From Mangifera indica (Eukaryota; Streptophyta; Magnoliopsida; Sapindales; Anacardiaceae): DNA of 64,000 nt. The notes under the pieces are model-generated. The model did not search any database. It was not told the DNA's origin and was given only the letters and a program-made list of their open reading frames with translations. The stretch's first letter is position 1. Every line of letters starts with the position of its first letter. Of the stretch, positions 16,090 to 27,623 are shown one piece after another. The DNA lies in NCBI RefSeq assembly GCF_011075055.1, contig NC_058141.1, positions 12,719,639-12,783,638 on the forward strand, written 5' to 3'. The position numbers were made by a program, and so were the translations under genes.

Positions 16090-17046
16090 TCAATTTCTCT
16101 TTTTCTTCCTCCTCAATCTCTCACACACGAATGCTTTCTCCAGCTGCTCAACCCTATGTGATAACGAGCTTAACAACTTCCACTGCATTTTGTTCCTCTC
16201 GAATAACTGCGCAATCATATCCATCATCTTCTCATTGTCCTCTATCATCCTCTCCAACAGCTCTCTGTTCCACGTATTCTCCTCACCTGTTCCATTTTCT
16301 TTCCCATTCACTTCCCTATGTTCTGCTTGATGTGTTTCAAAGGCGTTGTTTTCGTCCTTCAATGATGAATTAACATCTTCATCGCACGCTTCGATCGAAC
16401 TTTCAGGATTTGCAGAGGAATCGGACTGTGACTCAGTCTGATTCGTTTCTACACTCTCTTCTAAACGATCACTTGTCGATGCCTTCAATTCACAATTTTC
16501 AACAACTTCTTTATCTTTTTCATTATCCACAGGTTCAGTATTGTCTTTCAAAGAACCATCTAGATTTTCACCATCTTCGGCACACTCCATCACAATCTCA
16601 TCGGCACGATTAAATTCCACGTCAGCATTACCAGAAACTATTGCGTCGACAATTTCTTGCAATGATATCGCTTTCTTAATAACGGCTTTTCTACAATCCC
16701 GAACTCCTGAATCAACGCCTCTCACCAAATCCAACTTAAAGAGCAAACTCATTAACACCTCATTAATTCTTAAACGCTCCTTTGCGTCTCTTTTAATCAA
16801 ATCTACAGTCTCTTTCTCTGAAATCCGCTTCTCGACCTCCTCGACTTGGCTCCTTATCTCCACGATCTTCTTCACGCTTTTTCTGACGAGGAAACCTCTG
16901 AATACCTTCTGGATCTTCACGGCAAAACCAGATCTATCCACCCGCTGCTCTGATCCGACGAAGTGGACTGGTATCCCTCTGACAATTGGAGACTGGAGAC
17001 GGTGAGAGGGCAAATTCCAGTAGCTTTTGTAAAACGGAGCATCCAT
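16090..17046 (-). CDS. BAG-family co-chaperone regulator with IQ motif
   Basis: One exon of 318 codons. The start is the ATG at 17044-17046; the frame stays open upstream but I found no earlier ATG. Residues about 41-61 form an IQ motif (FAVKIQKVFRGFLVRKSVKK), a calmodulin-binding site. Residues about 60-138 form a BAG domain (ETVDLIKRDAKERLRINEVL, then a basic helix) expected to bind the Hsp70 ATPase domain. The middle is acidic and low in complexity. A C-terminal coiled coil (LLSSLSHRVEQLEKAF) ends in a basic tail RRKKKRN. The IQ-plus-BAG layout is that of plant BAG5-BAG8 proteins, which act as Hsp70 nucleotide-exchange cofactors in stress and calcium signalling. At 318 residues it is longer than Arabidopsis BAG5, so the exact subgroup is uncertain. 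Confidence 0.88.
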   Translation of the reverse strand: MDAPFYKSYWNLPSHRLQSPIVRGIPVHFVGSEQRVDRSGFAVKIQKVFRGFLVRKSVKKIVEIRSQVEEVEKRISEKETVDLIKRDAKERLRINEVLMSLLFKLDLVRGVDSGVRDCRKAVIKKAISLQEIVDAIVSGNADVEFNRADEIVMECAEDGENLDGSLKDNTEPVDNEKDKEVVENCELKASTSDRLEESVETNQTESQSDSSANPESSIEACDEDVNSSLKDENNAFETHQAEHREVNGKENGTGEENTWNRELLERMIEDNEKMMDMIAQLFERNKMQWKLLSSLSHRVEQLEKAFVCERLRRKKKRN

Positions 17047-17152
17047 TGTCTCGTCGCAAAATAGAGAAACAAAAGATTTTTTAATCTTTTGAAGTGCTTT
17101 CAATGTGTATTTTGATTTTGGTTGTGTTGTGAGAGAGCTTTCGTGCTGTAGA

Positions 17153-17158
17153 TTTATA
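17153..17158 (-). promoter_or_regulatory. candidate TATA box of the BAG gene
   Basis: TATAAA on the minus strand, about 107 bp upstream of the BAG start codon. Spacing fits a short 5' UTR. It was recognised by motif and position only. Confidence 0.45.
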
Positions 17159-19071
17159 AGTTACCATTAGTTGCGATTGAAAGTTCGAGAAGATTCAGGA
17201 AGGGAAGATGTTTTCGGATGAACGGCTGACCGCTTTATAATCTAGAGTAGTGGAGATTCTTCTCTCATTTTAGCGCGAGAGTAGTAGGACCGCGCGGTTT
17301 ACTGAAATCGGATCATCTGCTTCGCGCAAAAGCCCTAAGCTGCTGCCACAACTTATTGGATGACAAATGATATCATCTTACGTACCTTTTAAATTTCAAT
17401 TGGGGGTGACAAATGGACTGGGCCAGCCTGCTTCGGCCCGGCACTTGAAAAAAGCAGGTCGTCCAATCCTATTCTAATTATTATTCTTCTATAATCCTTA
17501 GTGTGCTGGCTAAAATCTTTTAGACCCCTCAAAGAAGGATAGTTCAAGTAATTATCCTTTATATCATGTAAATCGGGTCAGTTCTAAAATATATTTGATT
17601 TAATGATATAGAGGAATTGAGATAAGTGTAATACAGATTTGGTTAATTACAAGTGATTCAATTATGTAGTCCAATTTCATCTACTTCGAAATTAGTTGGC
17701 CCAACTACTTTACTTGATCCAGCGTAGTTTTGAGGCTATCTGTTCTATCTTATATTTTGTACAACCGAGCAAGCCGAACAGAAAACATTTGTCAATCACT
17801 TTATTTTATGTACATTACAATAAATAAGAAATGTGACCATTCACTGAATTTAGTCCATGTTTTTAAAAGTTGCATTGCACCTTTTGCAACTGAAAAGAGC
17901 GGCCATGCACTAAGGTTTCCTTCCACCATCTTTTGTTAGTCAAAAATTGGTGCCCAACGATCCAATCAAAGAGGCTTACACATTTACAGAAAGTACTAGA
18001 AAGGTCCACCAATGTCAACTGAGATTAGAAGTGTCGGAAATATATGTTAAATTTATAAATATAAAAATTAAAATATATATTATATAAAATTAATTTATTT
18101 GTATTAAGTTTTAATTCACATAATTATATATCATTCATTTTATTTAGTTTTATTATATATGAGATTCTTTTTTGTTTAGTTGAGTGTCAACACCTCCGTT
18201 CAAGTATAATCACTATAAATTGTTAATCACTATTTGATTTAATATATTTTTTATTAATTATGTTGTCACTTATATTTATAAACACTTTAAATTATTAAAT
18301 TTATCATTTGATTTATACTCTAATAACATATCGAGACTTCTTTATTAATAAGATTTTATTAAAAATAAATAAAGAAACTAAACTCTAGTTTATGACCTCG
18401 AGTCGAAGATGAGAGAGAGAGAGAGTAAACAAAGGGGAAGAGAATGTAAAACAGTAAAGAAAATACATTTTTTTAATTAAAATGAACAGCTAAACTATAG
18501 TACATACATTTTCACGGTTTTCAATAGTCAATAGACAAAATAACACTTTGACCCTTTGCCATTTACAAAATTAAGTGAAGCACAAAAATATTATGAGCTA
18601 ACAGCAAAGCACAGACACATTACAGAAATAACACTTTCACCCTTACATAGTAACATCTCCCCTTAAACTCAACCTTCTATACTTTCCAACAATACTCCAA
18701 CAAGAAAAGAGCAAAATAATTGTTCGGAATCAAAATCGTAGTACAGTATCTAGTATTAGGATTATGGTTTCTACCTAGTGGTGGGTTGAAGCGTTTGTAA
18801 TTTTAATTAAATATAATTACATTTATTTCTTGAAATTTTATAAATATGAGTCAAATTATCGTAATAAATTTTAAGTTTATTTATTATTTTAATTGAGGAC
18901 GAGCTATTAAAAATTAAGTAATGTTATATACATAATTTTTATATAAAAATAATAACATATTATTATTTGATTAGATAGTTAAAAATTAACAATAAAATAA
19001 TATCTAATTATATAATAATATATTATTATTTTATATAAAATTATATAAACATAATTATTGTTAAAAATTTA

Positions 19072-19300
19072 TGGGATATTAATTAAAATAGGCAAAAAAA
19101 ATTTCGCCTGAACGTTTTTAGGCAAACATACAATAGTTTTACTTTTATAAATAAATTTTTTTGTAACTCCAAAAATACCCTCTGACTTATTGTATTATTT
19201 TCAACCATTTCGTGTATGGAATGTCAAAGGTCGTACAAGGTGTGTGAGTGTGTGCAGAGTGCGTGGGTGCATACAAAGTGCGTGGGTGCGCATAAAGTGC

Positions 19301-19342
<42 letters not shown>

Positions 19343-19652
19343 TATTATAGACATATAATTAAATATTATACGCATATTATATATTGTATTAAAAAATGAT
19401 GACTATAATTTTACTCCGCATGCACCACACACCCTGCGCACTCCGCACGCACCCCCCGCACTCCGCACGCACCCCGCACTCTGCACGCACTTAATCATTC
19501 TTTCCCGAGCCTACGTACCCTGTATGACACCTACAGAACTGAGAGGGTATTTTTGGAATTACAAATAAATTTATTTATAAAGGTAAAATGACTGTACGTT
19601 TGCCTAAAAAGGTTTAAGAGGATAAAATTTTGTCTATTTTAATTAATATCCC
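19072..19652. mobile_element. long-TIR foldback element with AT microsatellite and GC-rich core
   Basis: Arms of about 110 bp face each other. The left begins GGGATATTAATTAAAATA at 19073, and the right, read inward, begins identically at 19652. Both continue through AGGCAAAC and a block ending in ACCCTCT. An 8-bp direct repeat AAAATTTA flanks it (19064-19071 and 19653-19660). The core contains GTGCGTGGGTGC-type repeats on the left, an AT run of about 38 bases (19303-19338), and complementary GCACGCACCCC-type repeats on the right. It has no coding capacity. The ends differ from the GGCCAAAGG family. Confidence 0.7.
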
Positions 19653-20163
19653 AAAATTTAATAACAAAGAATAAAATTTAAAAGAAAAAAATAGTTGATG
19701 TTGTAATCAATAATAGATTATTAAAATGTTTTATTACCTTTGCAAGCAAACAAGTGAAACAAATGTCAGTATCAAAGGAATAATAATCCACCAAATTCAG
19801 GCAGCGCAAGAATTGTTTAAGCACTAACAATGTCAACTGTGGTGTGTGTACAGCACGCGTGCTAATGACATGACATCTCCATTACATATTATTATATATT
19901 TTCAATTCCATATAATAATTTGAACTTTCTTTCAACTACAATACATATTTAAATATATTTATTTTAATTGAAACAAAAAGCAAGGCTAGTGACAACAAAT
20001 TATAACCAACTCACATGGATCGACCTTATCTTATGTGCTTCAAATCAACATGCATGATGTGTGAAAAACTTCCAGAGGTATCAACCATGATGCATGTAAC
20101 TTTAATAATATGTCCCTATCATCACAACCACTCTCTTTACTCGGTCACTAACCATATTAACTC

Positions 20164-20727
20164 GGCCAAAAGACTTATTACAACCTAAGGCTTGAAGCAT
20201 TCCCAATTTTTTATTTGTAAAGGTTTAAAATTCAAATGTTTATTATTCTATTAAAATTTTTATTAGAGTTAAAGGTAAAATCATTATTTAATAAAAAATT
20301 AAAAAAATTAAAATTTTATCTTTTTTTAATTAAAAAATTAATAATTTTTTTTACTCAAAGTTTGAAAAATTATATTCTCCTTAGGATTTGATTTTTTTCA
20401 ATTATCACTTTTCGACGACCACTCAATTCCGATTGTCTGTTGGACTTTCCACCATCTCTCCCTAGTAGTTTTCTAATTTGCAAACCACCCAAAATCTAAC
20501 CAAAATAGTCAAGTGGTATAGCACATATTTATTCATTATTTAGCCATTTGTGCATCGTTGGTTAGATGATGCAATAATGGCTGAAACACAGTGGTTATTG
20601 AAAAATGGTGATTTAAATTTTTTTTATTTTTTATTAAATAAAAGTTTTATATTTAATTTTAATTAAAATTTTATGAACGAAAATTCAAGAATATACTAAA
20701 CCTTAAATGGGAATAAGTCTTTTATCT
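20164..20727. mobile_element. MULE-type foldback element (decayed)
   Basis: Left end GGCCAAAAGACTTATT; the right end read inward is AGATAAAAGACTTATTCCC. Both arms are AT-rich and mirror each other. Flanking 9-mers TATTAACTC and TATGAACTT match at seven of nine positions, consistent with an old 9-bp target duplication. Non-coding. Confidence 0.6.
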
Positions 20728-20963
20728 TATGAACTTTGTATTATCGTTAATTAACATGAACAACCGCCTTTTTGCATTATTAAAAAGTTAAAATAAATGA
20801 ATTACAAACTAAACCAAAACCGACAAATTATAATTGACACAGTCTTAGCATACAACTTCTTCATAACAGTACTTTATCATCCTTCTACTACTGTACATGC
20901 TTGTTCATTGCTACAGATATTTCGGGTAGGCTCTTGACTGAGGAAATTAAGTAAACACTAGTA

Positions 20964-21458
20964 CTAGAAGTGATTTATGGTGATCATTCGCGACTGGCTG
21001 AGGAGGCGATAAGAGCTATGGCTGCCGGGAAAGCCACAACCTTGACGAATCTCATCTTTTTCTGCATCCATTGCTGTTAAAACCTTGTAAAATACTTCAA
21101 CTTTGCATGGAAGTTTGAGAGGACCTTCACTGTTGAATCCATATTCCGATTCAGCTTCTTCAAGGAGGATGTTGAAAAGTGGGTGATTCACATACTCGGT
21201 TTTGATCACAAATCTTTGTTTTTGAGGTCCGACGTAGACAGAGAAGCAGCCTTCAGGAGCCACTCGACGCTTTCTTAATTTTGGCTGCTTTTGGTGATGA
21301 TCTTCTTCATTATCTAGCGAGGCTGAAGAAGCATCCTTTACAGTTAGAACTGGAACTGAGCGTTTCAGTTTACTGCTACGCCCAATCGATTTGCATCTCT
21401 CCCATGTCTTGAGGATCAAATTGGCTTTCTTTTCTTTTGCTTTGCTCATTACATCCAT
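20964..21458 (-). CDS. SAUR-family auxin-responsive protein
   Basis: A single intronless frame of 164 codons from ATG at 21456-21458. The N-terminal 60 residues are basic and variable. The SAUR core follows at about 65-132: APEGCFSVYVGPQKQRFVIK, then YVNHPLFNILLEEAESEYGF and a hydrophobic strand with LPCKVEVFYKVL. SAUR proteins are short-lived. The better-known members inhibit PP2C-D phosphatases, activating plasma-membrane H+-ATPase and cell expansion. The lack of introns and the size fit the longer SAUR subgroup. No auxin-response element was confirmed upstream. Confidence 0.88.
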   Translation of the reverse strand: MDVMSKAKEKKANLILKTWERCKSIGRSSKLKRSVPVLTVKDASSASLDNEEDHHQKQPKLRKRRVAPEGCFSVYVGPQKQRFVIKTEYVNHPLFNILLEEAESEYGFNSEGPLKLPCKVEVFYKVLTAMDAEKDEIRQGCGFPGSHSSYRLLSQSRMITINHF

Positions 21459-24024
21459 GGTGATTAAGGCAAGAATTTATGAAAAAACACCTGTGGTGAT
21501 TGATGAACAATTTATGAAAGAAAAAAGGAAAAAGAAAATGAAGCAAAAGGATTTAGTTAACCTCTGTCATAAACCATATAAAACATGAACTCAATCCTCG
21601 GCCTCATTGTGTTACTCATGGATTCTGGATCAAACAAAGGCAATTCTGACAGAGAAATAGGCCAAATAGATAGTATAAAGCAGAGTTGAATGATTCAAAG
21701 TGAAATAACCATTTGCAGAACAAAAAAGGGATACTGCTTCAGGATATGCCATCTCAACTGCATATATAAGGCCCCCAAATCGAAATAAACAAAAACAAGA
21801 TAATCCACTTGTCAAACTCACAAGGGGCGATATTTTTTTCCTCTTTTTAATTCTGGGATTTCTTTCAATGTCTACAATGATGTGAAAACGCTAGTTTGTG
21901 TGGGTTTTGGAGCATCCTGCTACTTCTGGATAACCACAAAGGATGATGGAAGTTTACCACTAGCCGCCAATGAACTCCTCACCTCTCATTGTTTACCAAA
22001 AACTACTTACTTACTAATTTTGATAGTGAAATCATCATATGACATTTTAGTCATAGTTTTATCTGGAGACCTCAATGCACATAGGGTTCCATAACAGATG
22101 CTATTTCTAATGTGGGAACTTATTTTAAGAAACTTGAGTTGACTTTGGCAAATCTTGAAAATGTTTAAATTGTGTATCATATTGATAACTTGTTTGTGGT
22201 TCCAATCCAACATTGGTGGATTTAGTCAATCCGCAAAGAATTATTGATTTTCGAAATAGTTTTAGCATAATGCAATTTGGATTTTGACTATAAAAATAGT
22301 TTAAGTGATAAAATGACGAGACTTTAAACATAAGAATAAAAGTTTAAAGTGATATCTCTAAATTAAACTCTTCATTTTGGTACAATGATTATAAAATTAG
22401 TCACGAGATACAAAATTTTATTTATTTGATACGATTGAAATTCAAATAAGGGTTATTCTTTGTATAAATATATATCGGGGCTTCTCATATATCTAATATA
22501 ATTTTGGAACCCAAAAACATTTTAATCATAATTTACTGTGCCCACTATCGGATGTCTCCCAATCAATTTCAATTTACATCCAACACGGTCATGCGGCCCA
22601 CTTCCCTGCTAATCAAGATCCCCCTTGTGTCTCGTCCTCTTTATCTATTTCATTTTCGTGTTTCTTTCTATTCACTTTAATTGTAAATTATAAGTCTATC
22701 CAACAATGCATTTGTAATTGAAAAATCTTTTTTTATTCAAACAATAGCTTCATTTTCATGTATATTTTATTATAATGTTTTTATTCATATAATATTATAT
22801 GTATATACACATGAATTCTACACCATATGTGACAACACTAGATATGACCAAAATTAATCATCTCAATTATTGAGTTTTTTTGATTATTTTTAGAGTACTT
22901 AAACATTGGTATTTAAAGCTTTTTTCTCCCCATTAACGGTATAAATTACATATTTCCACTCGAAATCTAACTTTAACCACTAGATGTTAGTATACATAAT
23001 TATTATCTGTTATTTCATTATTTTTAATAAAATATTATTATAATTTTTTATTATTTAATAAATCAAATAAAAAATATATTATTGAATTACTCTTTATATT
23101 ATAAACCAAACACTCTCTTAATATTAAAATGGCTTACCGTTGGAAATTATAATTGCAATTATACATTGCAATTAAAATTTTTAGAAAAATTTGGTTCAAA
23201 CCTCTCCCTCTTAGTGTATTGGTTATAGATTTGATCACTATATTTTGAATTTGTTTGTCCATCTAATACGAAGAGAAAAATAATAATTGGAATAATATTT
23301 TTGATTTACTATTCAAAAGATCGAAATAATTGAAAAAAAAACAACATCCAAAGGATCTTTATTTACTATTCTTCCTCAATAAACGATAATATATCTTTAT
23401 ATAATTGAGTGATTTTGAATTAAAAATAAAAAAATTCAAATGATCTTCATTTACTATTCTTCCTCAATAAACGATGACATGTTTTTATATGATTTGGTGA
23501 TTTTGAATTAAAGATAAAATAACATCCAATTATACAGTCACATATCATTATTTATATATATTATTTATACACATAATAGTACTCTTTAATTTTGGAAACA
23601 TTCCAACCTCAATAGTTTTGGTTTGTGCCACATGTGCATATAGCTTTTATGAAAAGATCAAATGACTAAGTGTAAAGAAACTGATTTTAGCTAGCCCGTA
23701 AATTTCAGCACAATTATTAAAGTTGAATGAAAATTTTGTATTTTTTAATATGAAATCCTAGACTCTCTTGACATATTATTGTTGTATTTGAATCTGTTTT
23801 CAATTACACAAATAAAAGCATCTACAATGATCAATAATAACATGATACCAACATAATATAACAAATATAAACCCAATACTATGGCTTCTGGCTTCGAGGG
23901 TTGTTAGGAGATGGAGGGATGAAAGGTATCCAAGTGGGGTTTCCTTAAATTAAATGCAGGCGGCCAGAGGAAGAGGTGGTGATTGAGGTAAAGGGGGCCA
24001 GAGGAAACCATATGGTGGTAAGTA
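21459..24024. other. intergenic AT-rich region
   Basis: No gene was recognised. The short open frames at 21.6-22.3 kb show no convincing family match. A two-copy 88-bp tandem repeat lies at 23350-23525. Confidence 0.5.
23350..23525. repeat. two-copy tandem repeat, period about 88 bp
   Basis: Copy one begins at 23350 and copy two at 23438. Both contain TTTACTATTCTTCCTCAATA followed by GTGATTTTGAATTAAA. Differences are scattered substitutions, so the duplication is not recent. Confidence 0.75.
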
Positions 24025-24664
24025 TTAAGGGAGAAAGAACTGTGAAGAGTTATAAGAAGTTTGCATTTGCAATCCCTTTTTGTTATTTCCACACAAACTA
24101 ACATTTCTTTTGAACGGTTTGTAACTCAGAGCTTTTAAGCTGTATATACAAAGACTATCTTGTTTTGATTTTACTGATATTTCATTTGTTGCCATGTTTA
24201 AACCTGGAACATTGCATGTTGAAGATGAGCTCCCTATTAAGCTTGCTTGGCACTTTGACTCCATTGCTGTACCATCCACGCAGTCAACACCATCCACATG
24301 GGGTATTTCAAGCTTATAAACTCCATATTTATCAGTCGTTCTATTGACCGAGAAGGAGATCTGCTCAGTGGTCTTGGGGGAAATCACTTTGAATGTGCAT
24401 TGTATGTGAACATCCACTCCTGATAAATATTCAAAAGTTAACTTCATTATAAAAAAGAAATAAATTGAAAAAACCAGTTGGGTCTAGGATTTTGTCACCT
24501 GGCAAAAAGTAGCTGTCTTTAGAGAAAGAATTGGTTGAACATGTGTCACAAAAAACAGCACCCACAACAGTGATCCGAGAGGTGGATATAGCTGGTGGTG
24601 GTGATGCAGAAAGAGGATGAATAAACAAGATAGCAAGGAGAACAAAAAAGATTTGATCAGACAT
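24025..24664 (-). CDS. Ole e 1/extensin-family secreted protein
   Basis: Two exons, 24499-24664 and 24025-24419, joined in phase (PG|V) to 186 residues. The start MSDQIFFVLLAILFIHPLSA is a signal peptide; an in-frame ATG 11 codons upstream (24695-24697) is an alternative. The mature part opens ITVVGAVFCDTCSTNSFSK, the Ole e 1 hallmark with its first cysteines, and has further conserved positions (YGVYKLEIP, CQASLIGSSS, CNVPG). Members are cell-wall or apoplastic proteins, best known from pollen. Arabidopsis AT5G13140 is the positional counterpart. A TAA at 24025 stops the frame after SSQFFLP, yet the same frame continues with a proline-rich stretch (LPPYGFLWPPLPQSPPLPL) typical of the family's tail, so the tail may have been lost by a nonsense change. 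Confidence 0.85.
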
Positions 24665-24697
24665 GGGAGAAGTTTGAAGAAGCTTCTTGAAATGCAT

Positions 24698-26886
24698 CAA
24701 TAATTGGTGGAAGCTGTGGATGGGTAGTGTATGAGTAGCACATTGAGCATTAATGTTCAGCTTGAAAAAAAAAGCATCTAATGGAAGCCCGTGAATAGGT
24801 GGTGTCAGTACCAACAGTAAGCAGATTGCTGAAATGCATTATCTATTCACTACGGACAAAGACATGTGAAGAAGTCTTTTGGAATTTTGTGAGGGGCAGA
24901 GGGAAAAAGAGGTATTAGCAACAATGTAGCAGATTGACATGGTAGTGGAGATTGATTTGGTTCTTGTAGCCACTGCTTGTTACTGCACTTGTCTTCCCGT
25001 TTGTGGCTGCAGCACAAATCAAGAGCCACAAGACAAATGCGTATACTTCCTGTAAGGTGAAACTGTAAATAGTGAGATTTATGATGCATGTTGGAAACTT
25101 AATTAAGCAAGAAAAGCAATGACTTGTGAGGGAGATTTTGTTACAGATTTCTTTTGTTTTGTTCAACGCCGGATTTTGCTGGGGGGATTCAATTGATAAA
25201 CAAATTTAAGTTAATCTCCCAGTTAAGCTGCCTAATTTGTTAAATTAATTGTACTATGGCATGTGGGCATGTGCTATGTAGAGTGACTGAAGGCCTCCTC
25301 TGCCTCACAATTTGTTTGGATTATCAATAAACACTCACTCTCTAGCTACAAAATTTAAACACCATTTCGACATCCGACCCAACATTTTGGTTCACTGTAA
25401 ATATAATATTCACTTAAAATATATAATTCATTATGGATTTATTTCTAGTATTTATGATTTAAAATATGTTTTGACAATTTAAGAACTCACAAATTATTCA
25501 ATCATTCTTCTCTTACTATTCTCAAAATGATGTGAGATATTCATACTAAATATTTTTTATATACTTTGTTGATATAAAATTTATCTAGAGATATTACATT
25601 CATTGTTCTTTTACGAGATTCAATATACTCATTGAAATTTCATTAAGGAGGTAAATTATAGTAAATTAAAAAAAAAAAACTTATACATGAGATTTTTTCT
25701 ATTTGCCTTAAGATCACTGATACGACTGTAAAAATCATGAACTTGATATGATCTATAATTTTGTAAGCTATGCCAAAGTCGTGTGACCGATAATGATCTA
25801 CAATTTTATAAGCTATGCCAAAGTTGTGTGACCGGTCCAACCCTTTTGATATGTCTAGCTCTACAGCTTAACCGTGCAGCTTCCGCTAGATTGCAGCCCC
25901 GAGAACAAATTAAATTAGTCGATAAAAATACTCATTTCTATGGGCCAGTCAAAGAAACTTGGGCGCCAGACGTTCATTCTTTGGGCCCAGAGTCGGTTTC
26001 TTGTAAAAGTTCTATTCGCTGAAGAATATTATGATAGGCTCTCCGGTATGGACACCAGATGGGTCATCTAAAATAATATAAATAAAAATAGAGAGACCCT
26101 TGTCTATAATTGAATAGGTATTTTGACGATAGCATATGGTCAAGAAAAGATAGAGTGATTATGTAGGTATATTGAAAGGCAAGTAAAAATAATAGTGTTT
26201 TGCTTGTCTTCCGAGAAACACCTTTCTCAGCTAATATCATCATGTTTACCATATTCAACTCCCATTCCACTTTCTGGTTTTGGTTTCATAGCACTTACCT
26301 CATGCTTACATGGCATGATGTTACCAATAATAAATGTTAAGTCAAAGTATCCATTTTAAATACTTAAATAAATATATATTTATATTTATATTATTACGTA
26401 ATTAATTATTATTTTATCTTTAATTCAAACAAATGAGTATGCTTCGATTGTTTTGTATGGGCACAAATTTACTATATAAGCGCATGCATGTTTCTGATTC
26501 TACACTCTTTCAAACCAATCATTTTAATATTACATGGCATTCAGTTGCTGGATATCATGTGGGGTCAGTTCCATTGTGTCATCACATCTTTACACGTGGC
26601 GTATTAGCTGGAGTAAACTTGACTCCTTCCTTCCCCCTGAGTTCCATTATGCCACTGTCAATGGTGAAGTCCCTATTAACTGATAAATTTAAGTAGTAAT
26701 GGAAGTTTAACATACATTAATTTCATTGCATTAGTTATATGATTAAGCCTTACACATTCTTAGCTCTATAAATTAAAGTAAATTAATCTGAGACATGGAG
26801 ATCATGAAAAAAAAGGGCTTTCTCCTTCCTCCTTTATAATCTGCATTAAAATTAGACTGGTGTTATTATCAATTATATGTGAAAAC
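24698..26886. other. intergenic region, no gene recognised
   Basis: Several overlapping open frames at 24.85-25.2 kb and 25.8-26.7 kb do not resemble any family and lack exon-like signals. A 45-bp tandem duplication lies at 25750-25834. Confidence 0.45.
25750..25834. repeat. 45-bp tandem duplication
   Basis: GATCTATAATTTTGTAAGCT at 25750 recurs 45 bp later as GATCTACAATTTTATAAGCT, each followed by ATGCCAAAGTYGTGTGACCG. Few differences separate the copies. Confidence 0.75.
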
Positions 26887-27273
26887 TCAAAGCCAAAGTG
26901 CTCCAGCTTCCTTGAGAAGAGGGACTAAAGAGCCATTAATATGGGAAGCCATGACTCGGTCCATGGAGCCAATGAGCTTGCCACCGATGAACACAGTAGG
27001 AACAGCCGACGAACTTCCAAGCAACCTCATCAACGCCCTCTCAATTTCCTTCCCTCTTGGATCATGATCCAGCTCGTAGACAGTCGGGTTCACCCCCATT
27101 CCGCAAAACAGCCTCTTCACAGCGTGGCACATGCAACAACTACTCAAACTGAAAATCACCACTGCACTCTCTGAAGCCAGCCTCTCAACCCTTTCCATTG
27201 GATCTTCCATGCTCCTGCTCCTGCTTCTCATTGGAACATAGAAACCCCATGAGTCAGCCGTCTGGTACTGCAT
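26887..27273 (-). CDS. CC-type glutaredoxin, ROXY1/ROXY2-like
   Basis: A single exon of 128 codons from ATG at 27271-27273. The N-terminus [10 protein letters not shown] resembles ROXY1. The redox site is SCCMC at residues 45-49, the plant-specific CC-type active site. [20 protein letters not shown] is the glutathione-binding and cis-proline region. The last four residues are ALWL, the C-terminal motif required for interaction with TGA bZIP factors. Such glutaredoxins act in the nucleus with TGA factors in petal and anther development and in jasmonate or nitrogen responses. The frame is complete, and intronless as is usual for this class. Confidence 0.93.
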   Translation of the reverse strand: MQYQTADSWGFYVPMRSRSRSMEDPMERVERLASESAVVIFSLSSCCMCHAVKRLFCGMGVNPTVYELDHDPRGKEIERALMRLLGSSSAVPTVFIGGKLIGSMDRVMASHINGSLVPLLKEAGALWL

Positions 27274-27358
27274 TTTTCTGAAGAAACACTAAGGAATTCG
27301 ACTAAAATTCACTGGGAGTAACTTGTGTGATTTGGAAAGTAAGGTTTGGTGGGGTTGG

Positions 27359-27365
27359 TTATATA
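27359..27365 (-). promoter_or_regulatory. candidate TATA box of the glutaredoxin gene
   Basis: TATATAA on the minus strand about 86 bp upstream of the start codon, in a locally less AT-rich stretch. Confidence 0.5.
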
Positions 27366-27623
27366 GGGTAGTGAAGGGGATGGTATAATGGTAATTAAAA
27401 GAAGTTTGTCTGTTGTTGTCGCAGCGCGTGCCTGGAAGATTTTGTGGATTTTGCTTTAAAAGGATTATTGTCTGGAGATACAAGACACTCCATCTCCATG
27501 TATACTTAAGGGAGAACTTTAGTGGAAGGAGAGGCTTCAGTTTTACAAGACGGCTATGCAAGTTGTGTCTACTCTAGAGAGTATAGTAGACAGGCGTGAA
27601 ATTGTTACTATTAATTACCAATT

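Larger units (their letters stand above)
17159..20963. other. intergenic region with transposon remnants
   Basis: No gene was recognised in 3.8 kb. Near 17401 a GGGGGTGACAAATGG segment followed by GGCC/CCGG-rich sequence resembles a hAT-type terminus, but no partner end was found. A GA microsatellite lies near 18410-18425. Two inverted-repeat elements (about 19072-19652 and 20164-20727) are listed separately. The rest is AT-rich. Confidence 0.5.

Noticed and set aside
16007..17005. Plus-strand open frames opposite the BAG gene
   Set aside because: Serine-rich antisense shadows of the BAG reading frame.
18020..18410. A possible solo LTR starting TGTCGGAAATATATG
   Set aside because: No matching second LTR, no CA terminus or target duplication could be established.
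21882..22094. A copia-like Gag fragment
   Set aside because: The resemblance was limited to a loose LPKT-type string and broke down over longer stretches.
25783..26022. A possible organelle-derived segment with an 80-codon frame
   Set aside because: It has a more balanced base composition than its surroundings, but I could not match it to a plastid or mitochondrial gene.
26433..26696. An 87-codon plus-strand frame near the glutaredoxin
   Set aside because: No recognisable domain, and low-information sequence expected by chance at this length.
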